Below are positions 14,687-22,402 of a stretch of DNA of 36,800 nucleotides, one piece after another. The DNA lies in NCBI GenBank assembly GCA_910584605.1, contig CAJUAW010000012.1, positions 1-36,800 of the forward strand, written 5' to 3'. The position numbers and the translations under genes were made by a program. A model generated the notes under the pieces. It saw only the letters and a list, made by a program, of their open reading frames with translations. It was not told the origin of the DNA and did no database searches. This DNA comes from an uncultured Oscillospiraceae bacterium. GTDB lineage: Bacteria > Bacillota_A > Clostridia > Oscillospirales > Oscillospiraceae. Position 1 is the stretch's first letter. Each line of letters starts with the position of its first letter.

Positions 14687-15861
14687 TGGATCAGATATTC
14701 GGATTTCGCCGCCCTGACGGCTCCTTCGGCATCCGCAACCATATTGCGGTCATTCCCTCCGTTTTCTGCGCCAACCACGCCGTAAAACTGATTGCTAATC
14801 AGGTGGGCGGCGCGGTCCCCTTCCCCCATATCAATGGCTGCGGCCAACACGGCCGGGATCTTCAGCAGACCATCAACACCCTGGCTGGTATTGGGAAAAA
14901 CCCCAACTTCGGCGCTGTCCTGGTGATTGGGCTGGGCTGCGAGCGCGTACAGGCCCAGGAGTTGGCCGGGCTGATTGCCCAGAGCGGAAAGCCGGTTCGG
15001 TATCTCAACATCCAGCAGGAGGGCGGCACCCTCAAGACCGTCCAGGCCGGGGTGCGCATGGCCCGGGAATTTGCCGCCCTGCTTGCCCAGGGGCAGCGGG
15101 AACCTTGCCCTGTCTCCAAGCTGGTGCTTGGCCTGAAGTGCGGCGGGACAGACGCCACCTCTGGCATTGCCGCCAATCCGGCGCTAGGGCTGGCGGTGGA
15201 CCGCCTGATCGATCAGGGCGGTACCGCCTTTCTCTCCGAACTGGCGGAGTTGCTGGGGACGGAGCACATCATGCGCCGCCGCAGTGAGACACCGGAGGTC
15301 TACCAGCGCATTAAAGAGGAACTCAGCCACTGTGAAGCGGTGCTGGAGCGCATGACGCGGGACTTCACCCGCACCAGCGAACAGGCCGCCCTGGTCACGC
15401 CCGGCAACTTTGAGGGGGGTGTCAGTTCGGTGTCGGAAAAGGCCCTGGGCGGGATTCACAAATCTGGCAGCCGCAAATTTACTGGGGTGCTGGACTACGC
15501 CCAGCGCCCTGACCGAACCGGGCTGTTCCTCATGGCCGCAGCCGGTGATGACTCCGACATTGCCACAAGCCTGGCCGCAGGAGGGGCGCAGATCATTGCC
15601 TTTACCACTGGCCGGGGCACCCCCACCGGCTTTCCTGGAGTCCCTGTGCTTAAAATTACCGGGAACAGCCAAACCTTCCACAATATGGAGGACGACATTG
15701 ACTTGAATGCCGGGGAAATTATCGACGGTACCATGACTCTGGATCAGGCAGGCGACAGCATTTATCAGGAGCTGTTAGCGGTCGCCTCAGGCCGGCTGAC
15801 CAAAGCGGAAGCCACGGGGCACGACGAACTGTTCTCCATCGGACGCTACGAATGCTACTGA
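14686..15861 (+). CDS. UxaA/GarD-family dehydratase, large catalytic subunit
   Basis: This 391-residue chain matches the C-terminal catalytic part of the UxaA/GarD/SuyB family. These iron-dependent enzymes eliminate water (or sulfite in SuyB) from a hydroxy acid. Family landmarks are FGFRRPDGSFGIRNH near the N-terminus, HINGCGQHGRDLQQT, the LGLKCGGTDATSGIAANPALG segment, and the late TTGRGTPTGFPGVPVLKITGN. The ATG at 14686 overlaps the stop codon of the small subunit by one base. An earlier in-frame start would read through the small-subunit gene. The neighbouring TctABC importer, IlvD-type dehydratase and Ldh2-type dehydrogenase point to a sugar acid or other hydroxy dicarboxylate as substrate. 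The sulfolactate alternative is less likely because no other sulfonate gene is present. Confidence 0.9.
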   Translation: MDQIFGFRRPDGSFGIRNHIAVIPSVFCANHAVKLIANQVGGAVPFPHINGCGQHGRDLQQTINTLAGIGKNPNFGAVLVIGLGCERVQAQELAGLIAQSGKPVRYLNIQQEGGTLKTVQAGVRMAREFAALLAQGQREPCPVSKLVLGLKCGGTDATSGIAANPALGLAVDRLIDQGGTAFLSELAELLGTEHIMRRRSETPEVYQRIKEELSHCEAVLERMTRDFTRTSEQAALVTPGNFEGGVSSVSEKALGGIHKSGSRKFTGVLDYAQRPDRTGLFLMAAAGDDSDIATSLAAGGAQIIAFTTGRGTPTGFPGVPVLKITGNSQTFHNMEDDIDLNAGEIIDGTMTLDQAGDSIYQELLAVASGRLTKAEATGHDELFSIGRYECY

Positions 15862-15939
15862 CCCACTGACTGCACCTTGGACCCAGTACTAATGTGCTTT
15901 TGTACTTTTGTAGTTCTCTTTGAACGATGGACTGGTGAT

Positions 15940-15962
15940 TTCCACCCCCTGTGGGGGTGGAA
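15940..15962 (+). other. Perfect stem-loop upstream of the IlvD-type gene
   Basis: A 10-bp perfect stem (TTCCACCCCC with GGGGGTGGAA) has a three-base loop. It stands in the 210-base gap between the two dehydratase genes. No T-run follows on either strand, so I read it as an intercistronic mRNA structure, perhaps a processing or stability site, rather than a true terminator. The rest of the gap holds no recognisable gene or sigma-54 promoter. Confidence 0.6.
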
Positions 15963-16071
15963 GCACAACAGGATTGGGACTTGGCCCAAGGAATTTTTGC
16001 CGGCTGGACGAAAAACATGGATAAGAACTGCAGAACACACTACGCAACAGAACGAAAGGTGGTCCTTACAT

Positions 16072-17751
16072 ATGCCAGAAAAGATCCAAAAGCTGCGCAA
16101 TGGCGAGATGACCGACGGTATCATCAACGCCGGAAACCGTACCCTTCTATATGCGCTGGGTATCGGCAAGGAGGAGATGGAAAAACCCTTTATCGGAATT
16201 GCCAATTCCTGGAACGAGATGCACCCCGGCCACAAGCATCTGCGGGAGTTGTCCGCCGCCGTGAAAGAGGGGATCATCGCCGCCGGGGGACAGCCCTTCG
16301 AGTTCAACACCATCTCCTTGTGTGACGGCGAGACCCAGGGGCACAAGGGGATGTGCTTTGTTCTGCCCAGCCGTGAGATCATTGCCGACAGCGTGGAGGT
16401 CATGGCGGAGGGCCAGCGGCTGGATGGTCTTGTCATGCTGGCTAGCTGCGACAAGATCGTCCCCGCCATGGCCATTGCCGCCGGCCGGCTGAATATCCCC
16501 TGTGTGATTGTCACGGGTGGTCCCATGATGCCCTCCGCCTACAAAGGCCGTGCTTTCGGCGGAGCCTGGGAGGTCCGGGAGGCGGGAGGAAAGCTGGCTG
16601 CCGGCCAGATTACCCAGGAGGAGTACGACGAAATGGAGCAGTGTGTCTGCGGCGGCGTGGGCTCCTGCCCCATGATGGGCACCGCCAATACTATGTCCTG
16701 CCTGATGGAGCCATTGGGACTCTCGCTCCCCGGCTACGGCACCACCCACGCCACCCAGGCGAATAAGCTGCGCTGCGCCCGGGAGAGCGGAAAGCTGGTC
16801 ATGCGGCTGGTGGCGGAAAAACGCTGTCCCCGAGACTACATCACCTATGGCAGCTTCCAGAATATGATGCGGGTCAGTGCTGCCATCGGCGGCTCCACCA
16901 ACACCTTCCTCCATATCCCTGCCATCGCCAAAGCATTCGGCTTCCGTTTGGACCCGGAGGAGTTCAACCGGATTGGCGACTCCACCCCCTATCTTGCCTG
17001 CATCAAGCCATCTGGGACGTATACTCTCTGGGATATGCACATGGCCGGAGGTGTCCCTGCGGTGATGAAGGAGTTGGGCGACCGCCTGGACCTGACCCAA
17101 AAGGCTGTTACCGGACAGACCTGGGCCGAGGTGCTGGAGCATGTCTCGGGTACCCTAAACCAGGAGGTCATCCACCACGCCAGTAACCCGGTTGCTCCCC
17201 AGGGCGGGTTGATTGTGCTGAAAGGGAGTCTGGCGCCCATCGGCTCGGGGCTGAAGCGCACGGCAGTGGACAAGAAAATGTGGGTCCACCGGGGCCCTGC
17301 TCGAGTCTTCAATCGGGAGATGGACGCCATCCTGGCCATCCGTGGGGGGAACATTCAAAAGGGAGACGTCATTGTCATCCGCTATGAGGGCCCCAAGGGC
17401 GGTCCCGGTATGCGGGAGATGCTGGCCGCCACCACCACTCTGATGGGCTTTGGCCTGGGAGACAGCTGCGCCCTGGTCACCGATGGGCGCTTCTCCGGCG
17501 CCAGCCGGGGACCCTGCATCGGACATGTGGCCCCCGAGGCCGCCGAGGGCGGCCCGATTGCCCTGGTTCGGGATGGGGACATGATCAGCATCGACCTCTA
17601 CAAGAAGACGTTGGACCTGGAGGTGAGCCAAGAGGAACTGGAACGCCGCCAAGCTGAGTGGAGTCCTCTGCCTCCTATGATCAACAGCTGCTATCTGGAC
17701 CGCTACCGCCGCACCGTGGGCCCCACTTGGGAGGGGGCATCTCTGGAGTAG
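16072..17751 (+). CDS. IlvD/Edd-family dehydratase (dihydroxy-acid or sugar-acid dehydratase)
   Basis: This 559-residue iron-sulfur dehydratase would convert a 2,3-dihydroxy acid to a 2-keto acid. Three cysteines fit the cluster ligands of the clostridial [4Fe-4S]-type enzymes: C84 in SLCDGETQGH, C126 in ASCDKIVPAM and C199 in GSCPMMGTANTM. SWNEMHPGHKHL (46-57) has Gly where [2Fe-2S] enzymes have Cys, as expected for this subgroup. The C-terminal domain has GPKGGPGMREML, GLGDSCALVTDGRFSGASRG and IGHVAPEAAEGGPIALVRDGD. The ATG at 16072 has AAAGGTGG upstream; an in-frame TTG at 15877 would span the hairpin. Family membership does not separate branched-chain amino-acid synthesis (IlvD) from sugar-acid catabolism. 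The operon has no other ilv gene, which favours a catabolic sugar-acid role. Confidence 0.92.
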   Translation: MPEKIQKLRNGEMTDGIINAGNRTLLYALGIGKEEMEKPFIGIANSWNEMHPGHKHLRELSAAVKEGIIAAGGQPFEFNTISLCDGETQGHKGMCFVLPSREIIADSVEVMAEGQRLDGLVMLASCDKIVPAMAIAAGRLNIPCVIVTGGPMMPSAYKGRAFGGAWEVREAGGKLAAGQITQEEYDEMEQCVCGGVGSCPMMGTANTMSCLMEPLGLSLPGYGTTHATQANKLRCARESGKLVMRLVAEKRCPRDYITYGSFQNMMRVSAAIGGSTNTFLHIPAIAKAFGFRLDPEEFNRIGDSTPYLACIKPSGTYTLWDMHMAGGVPAVMKELGDRLDLTQKAVTGQTWAEVLEHVSGTLNQEVIHHASNPVAPQGGLIVLKGSLAPIGSGLKRTAVDKKMWVHRGPARVFNREMDAILAIRGGNIQKGDVIVIRYEGPKGGPGMREMLAATTTLMGFGLGDSCALVTDGRFSGASRGPCIGHVAPEAAEGGPIALVRDGDMISIDLYKKTLDLEVSQEELERRQAEWSPLPPMINSCYLDRYRRTVGPTWEGASLE

Positions 17752-17891
17752 GAACCTGGCAGCATGCCGGAGGGACAAAGCCCAGGCGCGGCAGCTGACG
17801 GCAAACGGTCCGCCTAGATGGTCGTTAGAGAGTATGAATACAGCGTTCGAGTTCCATCCTCCGCAACACATATGGAAAGAAGGTATCGTCA

Positions 17892-18935
17892 ATGGCAAAC
17901 TATCCAATCGAAACTGTTCGCAGCTTTTGCATCCAGATCTGGGAAAAGGCTGGCCTTTCTCCAGAGAACGCCCAAGTCTGCACCGACACCTTGCTTGCTG
18001 CCGAGCTGCGCGGAGTACGGACCCATGGCCTTACCCATATGCGGGACTATTGCAAACGCATGTCTCTGGGAACGCTCACCAACGGGGATACTATGGAGTT
18101 CACCTTGACCTCACCTTCCACGCTGGTGGTGGACGCCAAGTTTGCCATGGGTGCAGTGGCTGCCAACCAGGTCATGGACCGCTGTATCCAGCAGGCAAAA
18201 CAGTCCGGTGCGTGTTTTGCCTCCGTTCACAACGGCTGCCACTACGGTTTGGGCGCCTACTACCCCATGAAGGCGGCCAAGGCCGGGATGATCGGCGTGA
18301 GCCTTACCAACACATCTCCTCTTGTTTCCCCTGTCGGCGGGGCGGAGCCCCTGCTGGGGACTAATCCCATCTCCATTGCAATCCCTGCGCGCCGGCACCC
18401 GGACCTGGTCCTGGATATGGCTACCAGTACGGTGGCCAAAGGGAAGATATCCCTGGCGTTAAAAGAACATACCTCTATCCCACTGGGCTGGGCGCTGGAC
18501 CGGAATGGAGTCCCTACCACCTCCGCCGCAGAAGCGGATGGGGGTTCCCTGGTCCCCTTTGGGGGGTATAAGGGCTACGGCCTGGGACTTGTGGTGTCGC
18601 TGCTGTCTTTTGCTCTGAGCGGCGCAGATATGGACATGAATCTGCCTAAATTTTTTGACCGGCCCAATCTACCCAGCAATGGCGGTTATTTTATGGGCGC
18701 TATTGACATTGCACGCTTCTGCTCCCTTGAGACCTTTAAGATTCGAGTGGATGCCTTTCTCGATATCTTGAAAAATTCCCGGCCCGCCCAGGGGTCCCCG
18801 GGGGTTTCCGTTCCCGGAGAGCCGGAACTGGCCTGCGAGAAAGCGGCACTCCAACATGGTATTGAGCTACCTCCATCTACCCTGCGGGATCTAAAAGAAT
18901 TGGCGGATGTTTATCAAGTTCCCTACATTTTTTAG
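17892..18935 (+). CDS. Malate/lactate dehydrogenase type 2 family oxidoreductase
   Basis: This 347-residue protein belongs to the Ldh2/MDG2 family (malate, ureidoglycolate, sulfolactate and similar dehydrogenases). These interconvert 2-keto and 2-hydroxy acids with NAD(P)H. The family block AELRGVRTHGLTHM is near residues 37-50 and carries the conserved RGVxTHG with its active-site His. VHNGCHYGLGAYYPMKAAKAG corresponds to the usual NSxHFGAAGYY segment. LLGTNPISIAIPA and FGGYKGYGLGLVVSLLS complete the pattern. AAGGT precedes the ATG. It is the last gene of the operon, before a bidirectional terminator. In this setting it could reduce the keto acid from the two dehydratases to the 2-hydroxy acid used by the CoA-transferase. 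ComC-type sulfolactate dehydrogenase is an alternative. Confidence 0.88.
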   Translation: MANYPIETVRSFCIQIWEKAGLSPENAQVCTDTLLAAELRGVRTHGLTHMRDYCKRMSLGTLTNGDTMEFTLTSPSTLVVDAKFAMGAVAANQVMDRCIQQAKQSGACFASVHNGCHYGLGAYYPMKAAKAGMIGVSLTNTSPLVSPVGGAEPLLGTNPISIAIPARRHPDLVLDMATSTVAKGKISLALKEHTSIPLGWALDRNGVPTTSAAEADGGSLVPFGGYKGYGLGLVVSLLSFALSGADMDMNLPKFFDRPNLPSNGGYFMGAIDIARFCSLETFKIRVDAFLDILKNSRPAQGSPGVSVPGEPELACEKAALQHGIELPPSTLRDLKELADVYQVPYIF

Positions 18936-19035
18936 ATTCCAATTCTTCTCTGTATCTCCACCCCGAATTCCGCTGATTCGGACGCAGCGGGATGCTGCAG
19001 GCGCGGCTTCTTTCAGTCAAGCTAGCAAAAGCAAT

Positions 19036-19070
19036 GTGCAGACTTTAATCATTAAAGTCTGCACACTTTT
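19036..19070. terminator. Bidirectional intrinsic terminator
   Basis: A 12-bp perfect stem (GTGCAGACTTTA with TAAAGTCTGCAC) has a 5-base loop. CTTTT follows on the plus strand and TTGCTTTT on the minus strand. It separates the convergent Ldh2-type gene (+) and GH3 gene (-). The stem also contains TGCA cores resembling the activator motif, but a terminator explains it better. A 10-base direct repeat ATGACTGGAT (19071 and 19082) follows and seems incidental. Confidence 0.88.
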
Positions 19071-19098
19071 ATGACTGGATTATGACTGGATGAACTGC

Positions 19099-21510
19099 TT
19101 AGTCGATTTTCAGCATCAGCTCCAACACTCTTCTGGCACAGGTCTCCAAGTCGCTCCGGTTGACCGCCCCCCGTTTCATGGCCTCCTCCACTCGTTCAGG
19201 GTAACCGTTGGCCATTTTCAGGTCGTTGCCGGCCAGGAGCTCCTTGTAGTGCTCCCCACGGGTCCACCAGTCGGACATCACCAGACCGGTGTAGCCCCAC
19301 TCATCCCGCAGGATGTCCGTCAGCAATTCCCGGCTCTCCGAGGCCCGGCGGCCATTGATGACATTGTAGGAGCTCATAATAGCCCAGGGCTGCTCCTCTC
19401 GGACAATCAGCTCAAAGGCCCGCAGATAAATCTCCCGCAGGGCCCGCTGGGACAGGCGGGAGTCGCTGTATTTCCGGTTGGTCTCCTTGTTGTTGCAGGC
19501 GAAGTGCTTCACGGTGGCGGCAATATGCTGGGACTGGATACCCCGCACCATGGCTCCGGCCAGCCTGCCGGTGAGCAGGGGGTCCTCCGACCAGTATTCA
19601 AAATTCCGGCCGCACAGGGGATTTCTATGGATATTCACCGCCGGAGCCAGCCAGACGGAGATGTTGTTTTCCTTCACCTCTGCGGCGGCGGCAGCTCCCA
19701 CTTTGGCTGTCAGCTCCGGGTCCCAAGCAGCGGCCAGCAGGGTGGCGCAGGGCCAGGCGGTGGTGCGGACGCCCACCTCGGGCTGGACGCGCAGACCGGC
19801 GGGGCCATCGGCGGTGGTCAGGTTGGGCACGCCGTACTCCGGGAGATTGCCCAGGCCAAAGGTGTTGGACACTCCCACATTGGGCTGTCCGCCCAGCAGA
19901 TGAATGAGGCCGCTATCGCTGAGCTGGTCTATAAAGTCATCCAAACTCAGCCTGCCTTCCGCCACGGCGGACAGGGGCTGTGCTCCTTCGGCAAAGGGCT
20001 GAGTCAGCATCCAGCGCCCCCGGCCAGGCGCGGCGGGGGCCACCGCCTCCGACTGAGCTGCGGTGAGGGGCTGGAACAGGTTGGCATTGGTGTCCACCGC
20101 CGGGGCGGCGGGCAGCTTCTCATAGCTTCCGTCTGCCAACAGGCGTTCGGCCAGGTGGGAGGGAGCCAGGACATCCCCACATGGACGGACCACCTCGGTC
20201 TCCTTCTGCTCCCAGGCCCAGCCCAACTCCCCGGCGTCCCGCACAGAGGTCCCCGCATACAGAGTATACCGCCCTTTCTCCAGCACCCAGGCGGAGGGGG
20301 CGATCTTCCCCAAATCATCGAAGCTGGCCATGTCCGAGACGGCGAAGGCCAGCTTCACCGTCTGGCTCTCGCCCGGCTCCAGGAGCTTTGTTTTCTGGAA
20401 GGCCGCCAGACAGCGCTTCGGCTTCTGGAGCAGCCCCCAGGGGGCTGCATAATAGAGCTGGACCACCTCTTTCCCCGGACAAGTTCCGGTGTTGGTCACC
20501 TGGACGTCCACCCTGATTCTGCCGTTTTCCGCCTCGGTCCCCGCCGTCTCCAGGGCAAAGCTGGTGTAGGACAGGCCGAAGCCGAAGGGGTAACACACCC
20601 GCTCCGCCGCTCCCGGGATGGTCTCAAAATACCGGTAGCCCACATAGATATCCTCGCTGTACTCCACATAGTGGGGGGAGTCATGGAAGCGGGCGGTGGA
20701 GGGGTAGTCGGGCAAGTCCCGGGCAAAGGTGTCGGTCAGCTTGCCGCAGGGATTGGCTTTTCCCGTGAGCAGGGCGGCCATGGCCGCGCCCCCCTCCATG
20801 CCGCCCTGATAGGCCAGCAGAGCGGAGGAAATGCGGTCGTCCTCACAGAACCAGGACACGTCCACCACGCCGCCCACATTGAGCACCACCGCCACCTTGT
20901 CAAAGGCGGCGCAGACCTGGTTTACCATGCGCTGTTCTTCCCCGGTGAGGTAGTAGTCCCCCCTGGGAAAGATGTCTTTGGCCTTTCGGGGCATACTCAG
21001 CTCGTCGGGCCAGGGGTAGTCCGGCTCCTGATAAAAGACCGGCTCCCGGTCCCAGCCCTCTCCGGAGAAGCGGCTGAGGACGATCACGGCCACGTCCGCA
21101 TTTCCCCGGGCAGCATCCACCAGGTCCTGGGGCAGCGCCGGCTCGGCCATCAGGCCGGGAACGTCCCCCGCCTCATACCGCTTCGCCACATAGTCCCGGT
21201 AAAAATCGGACAGGGACTCATAGAGGGATACGCCCTCCTCCTTCAGGCCGTCATACAGGTTTTTGACATAGGCCGCGGTCACATCCCCGCTGCCGCCGCC
21301 GCCCTTCACATAGTCGAAGCTGCCCTTGCCGAACAGGGCCACCCGGGTATCGGGAGCCAGCGGAAGCAGATTTCCGTTGTTTTTCAGCAGCACCGCCCCC
21401 TCCTGCGCGGCCTGCCGGGACAGGGCGATGTGCTCCGGACTGGCTGTCACACGGCGGTCGCCTTCTAAGGGCAGATTGGGCTGATAACGGGCGCGAATCC
21501 ATTTTTCCAT
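19099..21510 (-). CDS. GH3 beta-glucosidase with inverted domain order
   Basis: This 803-residue glycoside hydrolase would release glucose from beta-linked oligosaccharides. It has no signal peptide, so it acts in the cytoplasm. The GH3 C-terminal-type domain comes first (RQAAQEGAVLLKNNGNLLPL near residue 40; YPFGFGLSYTSF near 325). A fibronectin-III-like region follows (VQVTNTGTCPGKEVVQLYY). The (beta/alpha)8 barrel comes last: TTADGPAGLR, GRNFEYWSEDP, KHFACNNKETNR, and the nucleophile D747 in GLVMSDWW. This order is reversed relative to most GH3 enzymes but is known from some ruminal Firmicutes beta-glucosidases. The ATG at 21510 has AGGAGG upstream. It is the last gene of the importer operon, and a terminator-like hairpin precedes it (21525-21554). 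Confidence 0.95.
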   Translation of the reverse strand: MEKWIRARYQPNLPLEGDRRVTASPEHIALSRQAAQEGAVLLKNNGNLLPLAPDTRVALFGKGSFDYVKGGGGSGDVTAAYVKNLYDGLKEEGVSLYESLSDFYRDYVAKRYEAGDVPGLMAEPALPQDLVDAARGNADVAVIVLSRFSGEGWDREPVFYQEPDYPWPDELSMPRKAKDIFPRGDYYLTGEEQRMVNQVCAAFDKVAVVLNVGGVVDVSWFCEDDRISSALLAYQGGMEGGAAMAALLTGKANPCGKLTDTFARDLPDYPSTARFHDSPHYVEYSEDIYVGYRYFETIPGAAERVCYPFGFGLSYTSFALETAGTEAENGRIRVDVQVTNTGTCPGKEVVQLYYAAPWGLLQKPKRCLAAFQKTKLLEPGESQTVKLAFAVSDMASFDDLGKIAPSAWVLEKGRYTLYAGTSVRDAGELGWAWEQKETEVVRPCGDVLAPSHLAERLLADGSYEKLPAAPAVDTNANLFQPLTAAQSEAVAPAAPGRGRWMLTQPFAEGAQPLSAVAEGRLSLDDFIDQLSDSGLIHLLGGQPNVGVSNTFGLGNLPEYGVPNLTTADGPAGLRVQPEVGVRTTAWPCATLLAAAWDPELTAKVGAAAAAEVKENNISVWLAPAVNIHRNPLCGRNFEYWSEDPLLTGRLAGAMVRGIQSQHIAATVKHFACNNKETNRKYSDSRLSQRALREIYLRAFELIVREEQPWAIMSSYNVINGRRASESRELLTDILRDEWGYTGLVMSDWWTRGEHYKELLAGNDLKMANGYPERVEEAMKRGAVNRSDLETCARRVLELMLKID

Positions 21511-21524
21511 AAAAATTCCTCCTT

Positions 21525-21554
21525 GAAAAAAGCGCCGTCGGCCGACGGCGCTTT
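21525..21554 (-). terminator. Intrinsic terminator between permease and GH3 genes
   Basis: A perfect 26-base palindrome spans 21529-21554 (arm AAAGCGCCGTCGG). On the minus strand it runs straight into six T residues (plus-strand 21526-21531), as in a strong intrinsic terminator. It lies only six bases after the permease stop, and the GH3 ribosome binding site begins just beyond the T-run. GH3 expression must come from read-through, from an unseen promoter, or under control. Confidence 0.85.
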
Positions 21555-21559
21555 CTGAT

Positions 21560-22402
21560 TTATTCCTTGACGCCGCCCAGGGTGACGCCCTCCACAATAA
21601 ACTTGGACAGAAGCAGGTAAATCACAATGATCGGTACAATGGCGATGGTAATCATCATGTAAATTTTGCCCATATCGAAGTTCATGTAGTCCGCGCCCCG
21701 GAGGGTGGCGATCATGATGGGCAGGGTCTGCTTGCTCTTGGAGGTAATCACCAGCGCGGGAACGAAGTAGTTATTCCAGGAGCCTACAAAGGTGAAAATG
21801 GCCTGCACCGCAATGGCGGGCTTCATGATGGGCAGGACAATGCGGTTGAAGGTGCCGAACTCCTGAGAGCCGTCGATCCGGGCCGCCTCAATCAGCTCCT
21901 TGGGCAGAGAGGACTGCATATAGCTGTGCATGAAGTAGAACACGGCGGGGGAGGCGATGGAGGGGATAATCAGGGGAAGCAGGGAGTCGTCCAGCCCCAT
22001 GCCGGTAATCAGCCGCAGGAAGCCCAGGGCCGTCACCTGGGTGGGCATGACCAGGATGGCCATGATGAAGGTGAAGGCGGCGCGCTTCAGCTTGAAGTCG
22101 TAGGCGTAGATGCCGTAGGCCGTCAGGGCGGAGAAGTAGGTCACGATGGCGGCGCAGCAGCCGGAGACAATCAAGCTGTTCTGGATGCCCTTCAGGATGG
22201 GGATAGCCGGGTCGTTGATGACGCTTTTGAAGTTGGTGAGCAGGCTGGAGCCGGGCAGGGCGGAGAAGCCCAGCTGGAGCTGCGCATGGGAGCGGGTGGC
22301 GTTGACAATCAGGATGTAGAAGAAGAACAGACACAGAAACGCCAGAATAATCAGCACCACATGGGCCAGAATGGTTCGTCCGCTGGATTTTTTGTTCTCC
22401 AT
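21560..22402 (-). CDS. Carbohydrate ABC transporter permease (CUT1, MalG-like)
   Basis: This 280-residue inner-membrane permease has six hydrophobic segments. The first follows a short N-terminal tail (about residues 10-32) and precedes a long external loop. The ATPase-contact EAA loop is present as EAARIDGSQEFGTFNRIVLPIMKPA, near residue 190. The C-terminal SKFIVEGVTLGGVKE is the usual MalG-type ending. Its ATG overlaps the stop codon of the partner permease (TAATG), so the two are coupled. No ATPase gene is present; CUT1 systems of Firmicutes often share a single MsmX/MsmK-type ATPase encoded elsewhere. Confidence 0.94.
   Translation of the reverse strand: MENKKSSGRTILAHVVLIILAFLCLFFFYILIVNATRSHAQLQLGFSALPGSSLLTNFKSVINDPAIPILKGIQNSLIVSGCCAAIVTYFSALTAYGIYAYDFKLKRAAFTFIMAILVMPTQVTALGFLRLITGMGLDDSLLPLIIPSIASPAVFYFMHSYMQSSLPKELIEAARIDGSQEFGTFNRIVLPIMKPAIAVQAIFTFVGSWNNYFVPALVITSKSKQTLPIMIATLRGADYMNFDMGKIYMMITIAIVPIIVIYLLLSKFIVEGVTLGGVKE

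Noticed and set aside
15877..16071. A sigma-54 promoter directly upstream of the IlvD-type gene
   Set aside because: Candidate TGG elements in this gap lack a GC at the required 10-base distance, so the gene is taken to be part of the tct operon.
16072..17751. Loss of an iron-sulfur ligand in the IlvD-type enzyme (Gly in SWNEMHPGH)
   Set aside because: Clostridial [4Fe-4S]-type members carry PGH here and take their first ligand from the CDG motif, which is present at C84. The three-cysteine set is complete.
14405..18935. Sulfolactate degradation (SuyAB plus ComC-type dehydrogenase)
   Set aside because: The two-chain dehydratase and the Ldh2-type enzyme would fit, but no sulfite exporter, sulfolactate-specific partner or other sulfonate gene is present, and the IlvD-type and 2-hydroxyacyl-CoA dehydratases would have no role. 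It is kept only as an alternative in the feature notes.
19071..19091. Direct repeat ATGACTGGAT as a possible attachment site
   Set aside because: It is only 10 bases, immediately adjacent, and has no integrase, tRNA or mobile gene nearby.
19090..21468. A 792-codon open frame on the plus strand opposite the GH3 gene
   Set aside because: It is antisense to a clear GH3 enzyme, rich in Gly, Gln, His and Pro with no recognisable domain, and lacks a ribosome binding site. High GC content with few antisense stops explains it.
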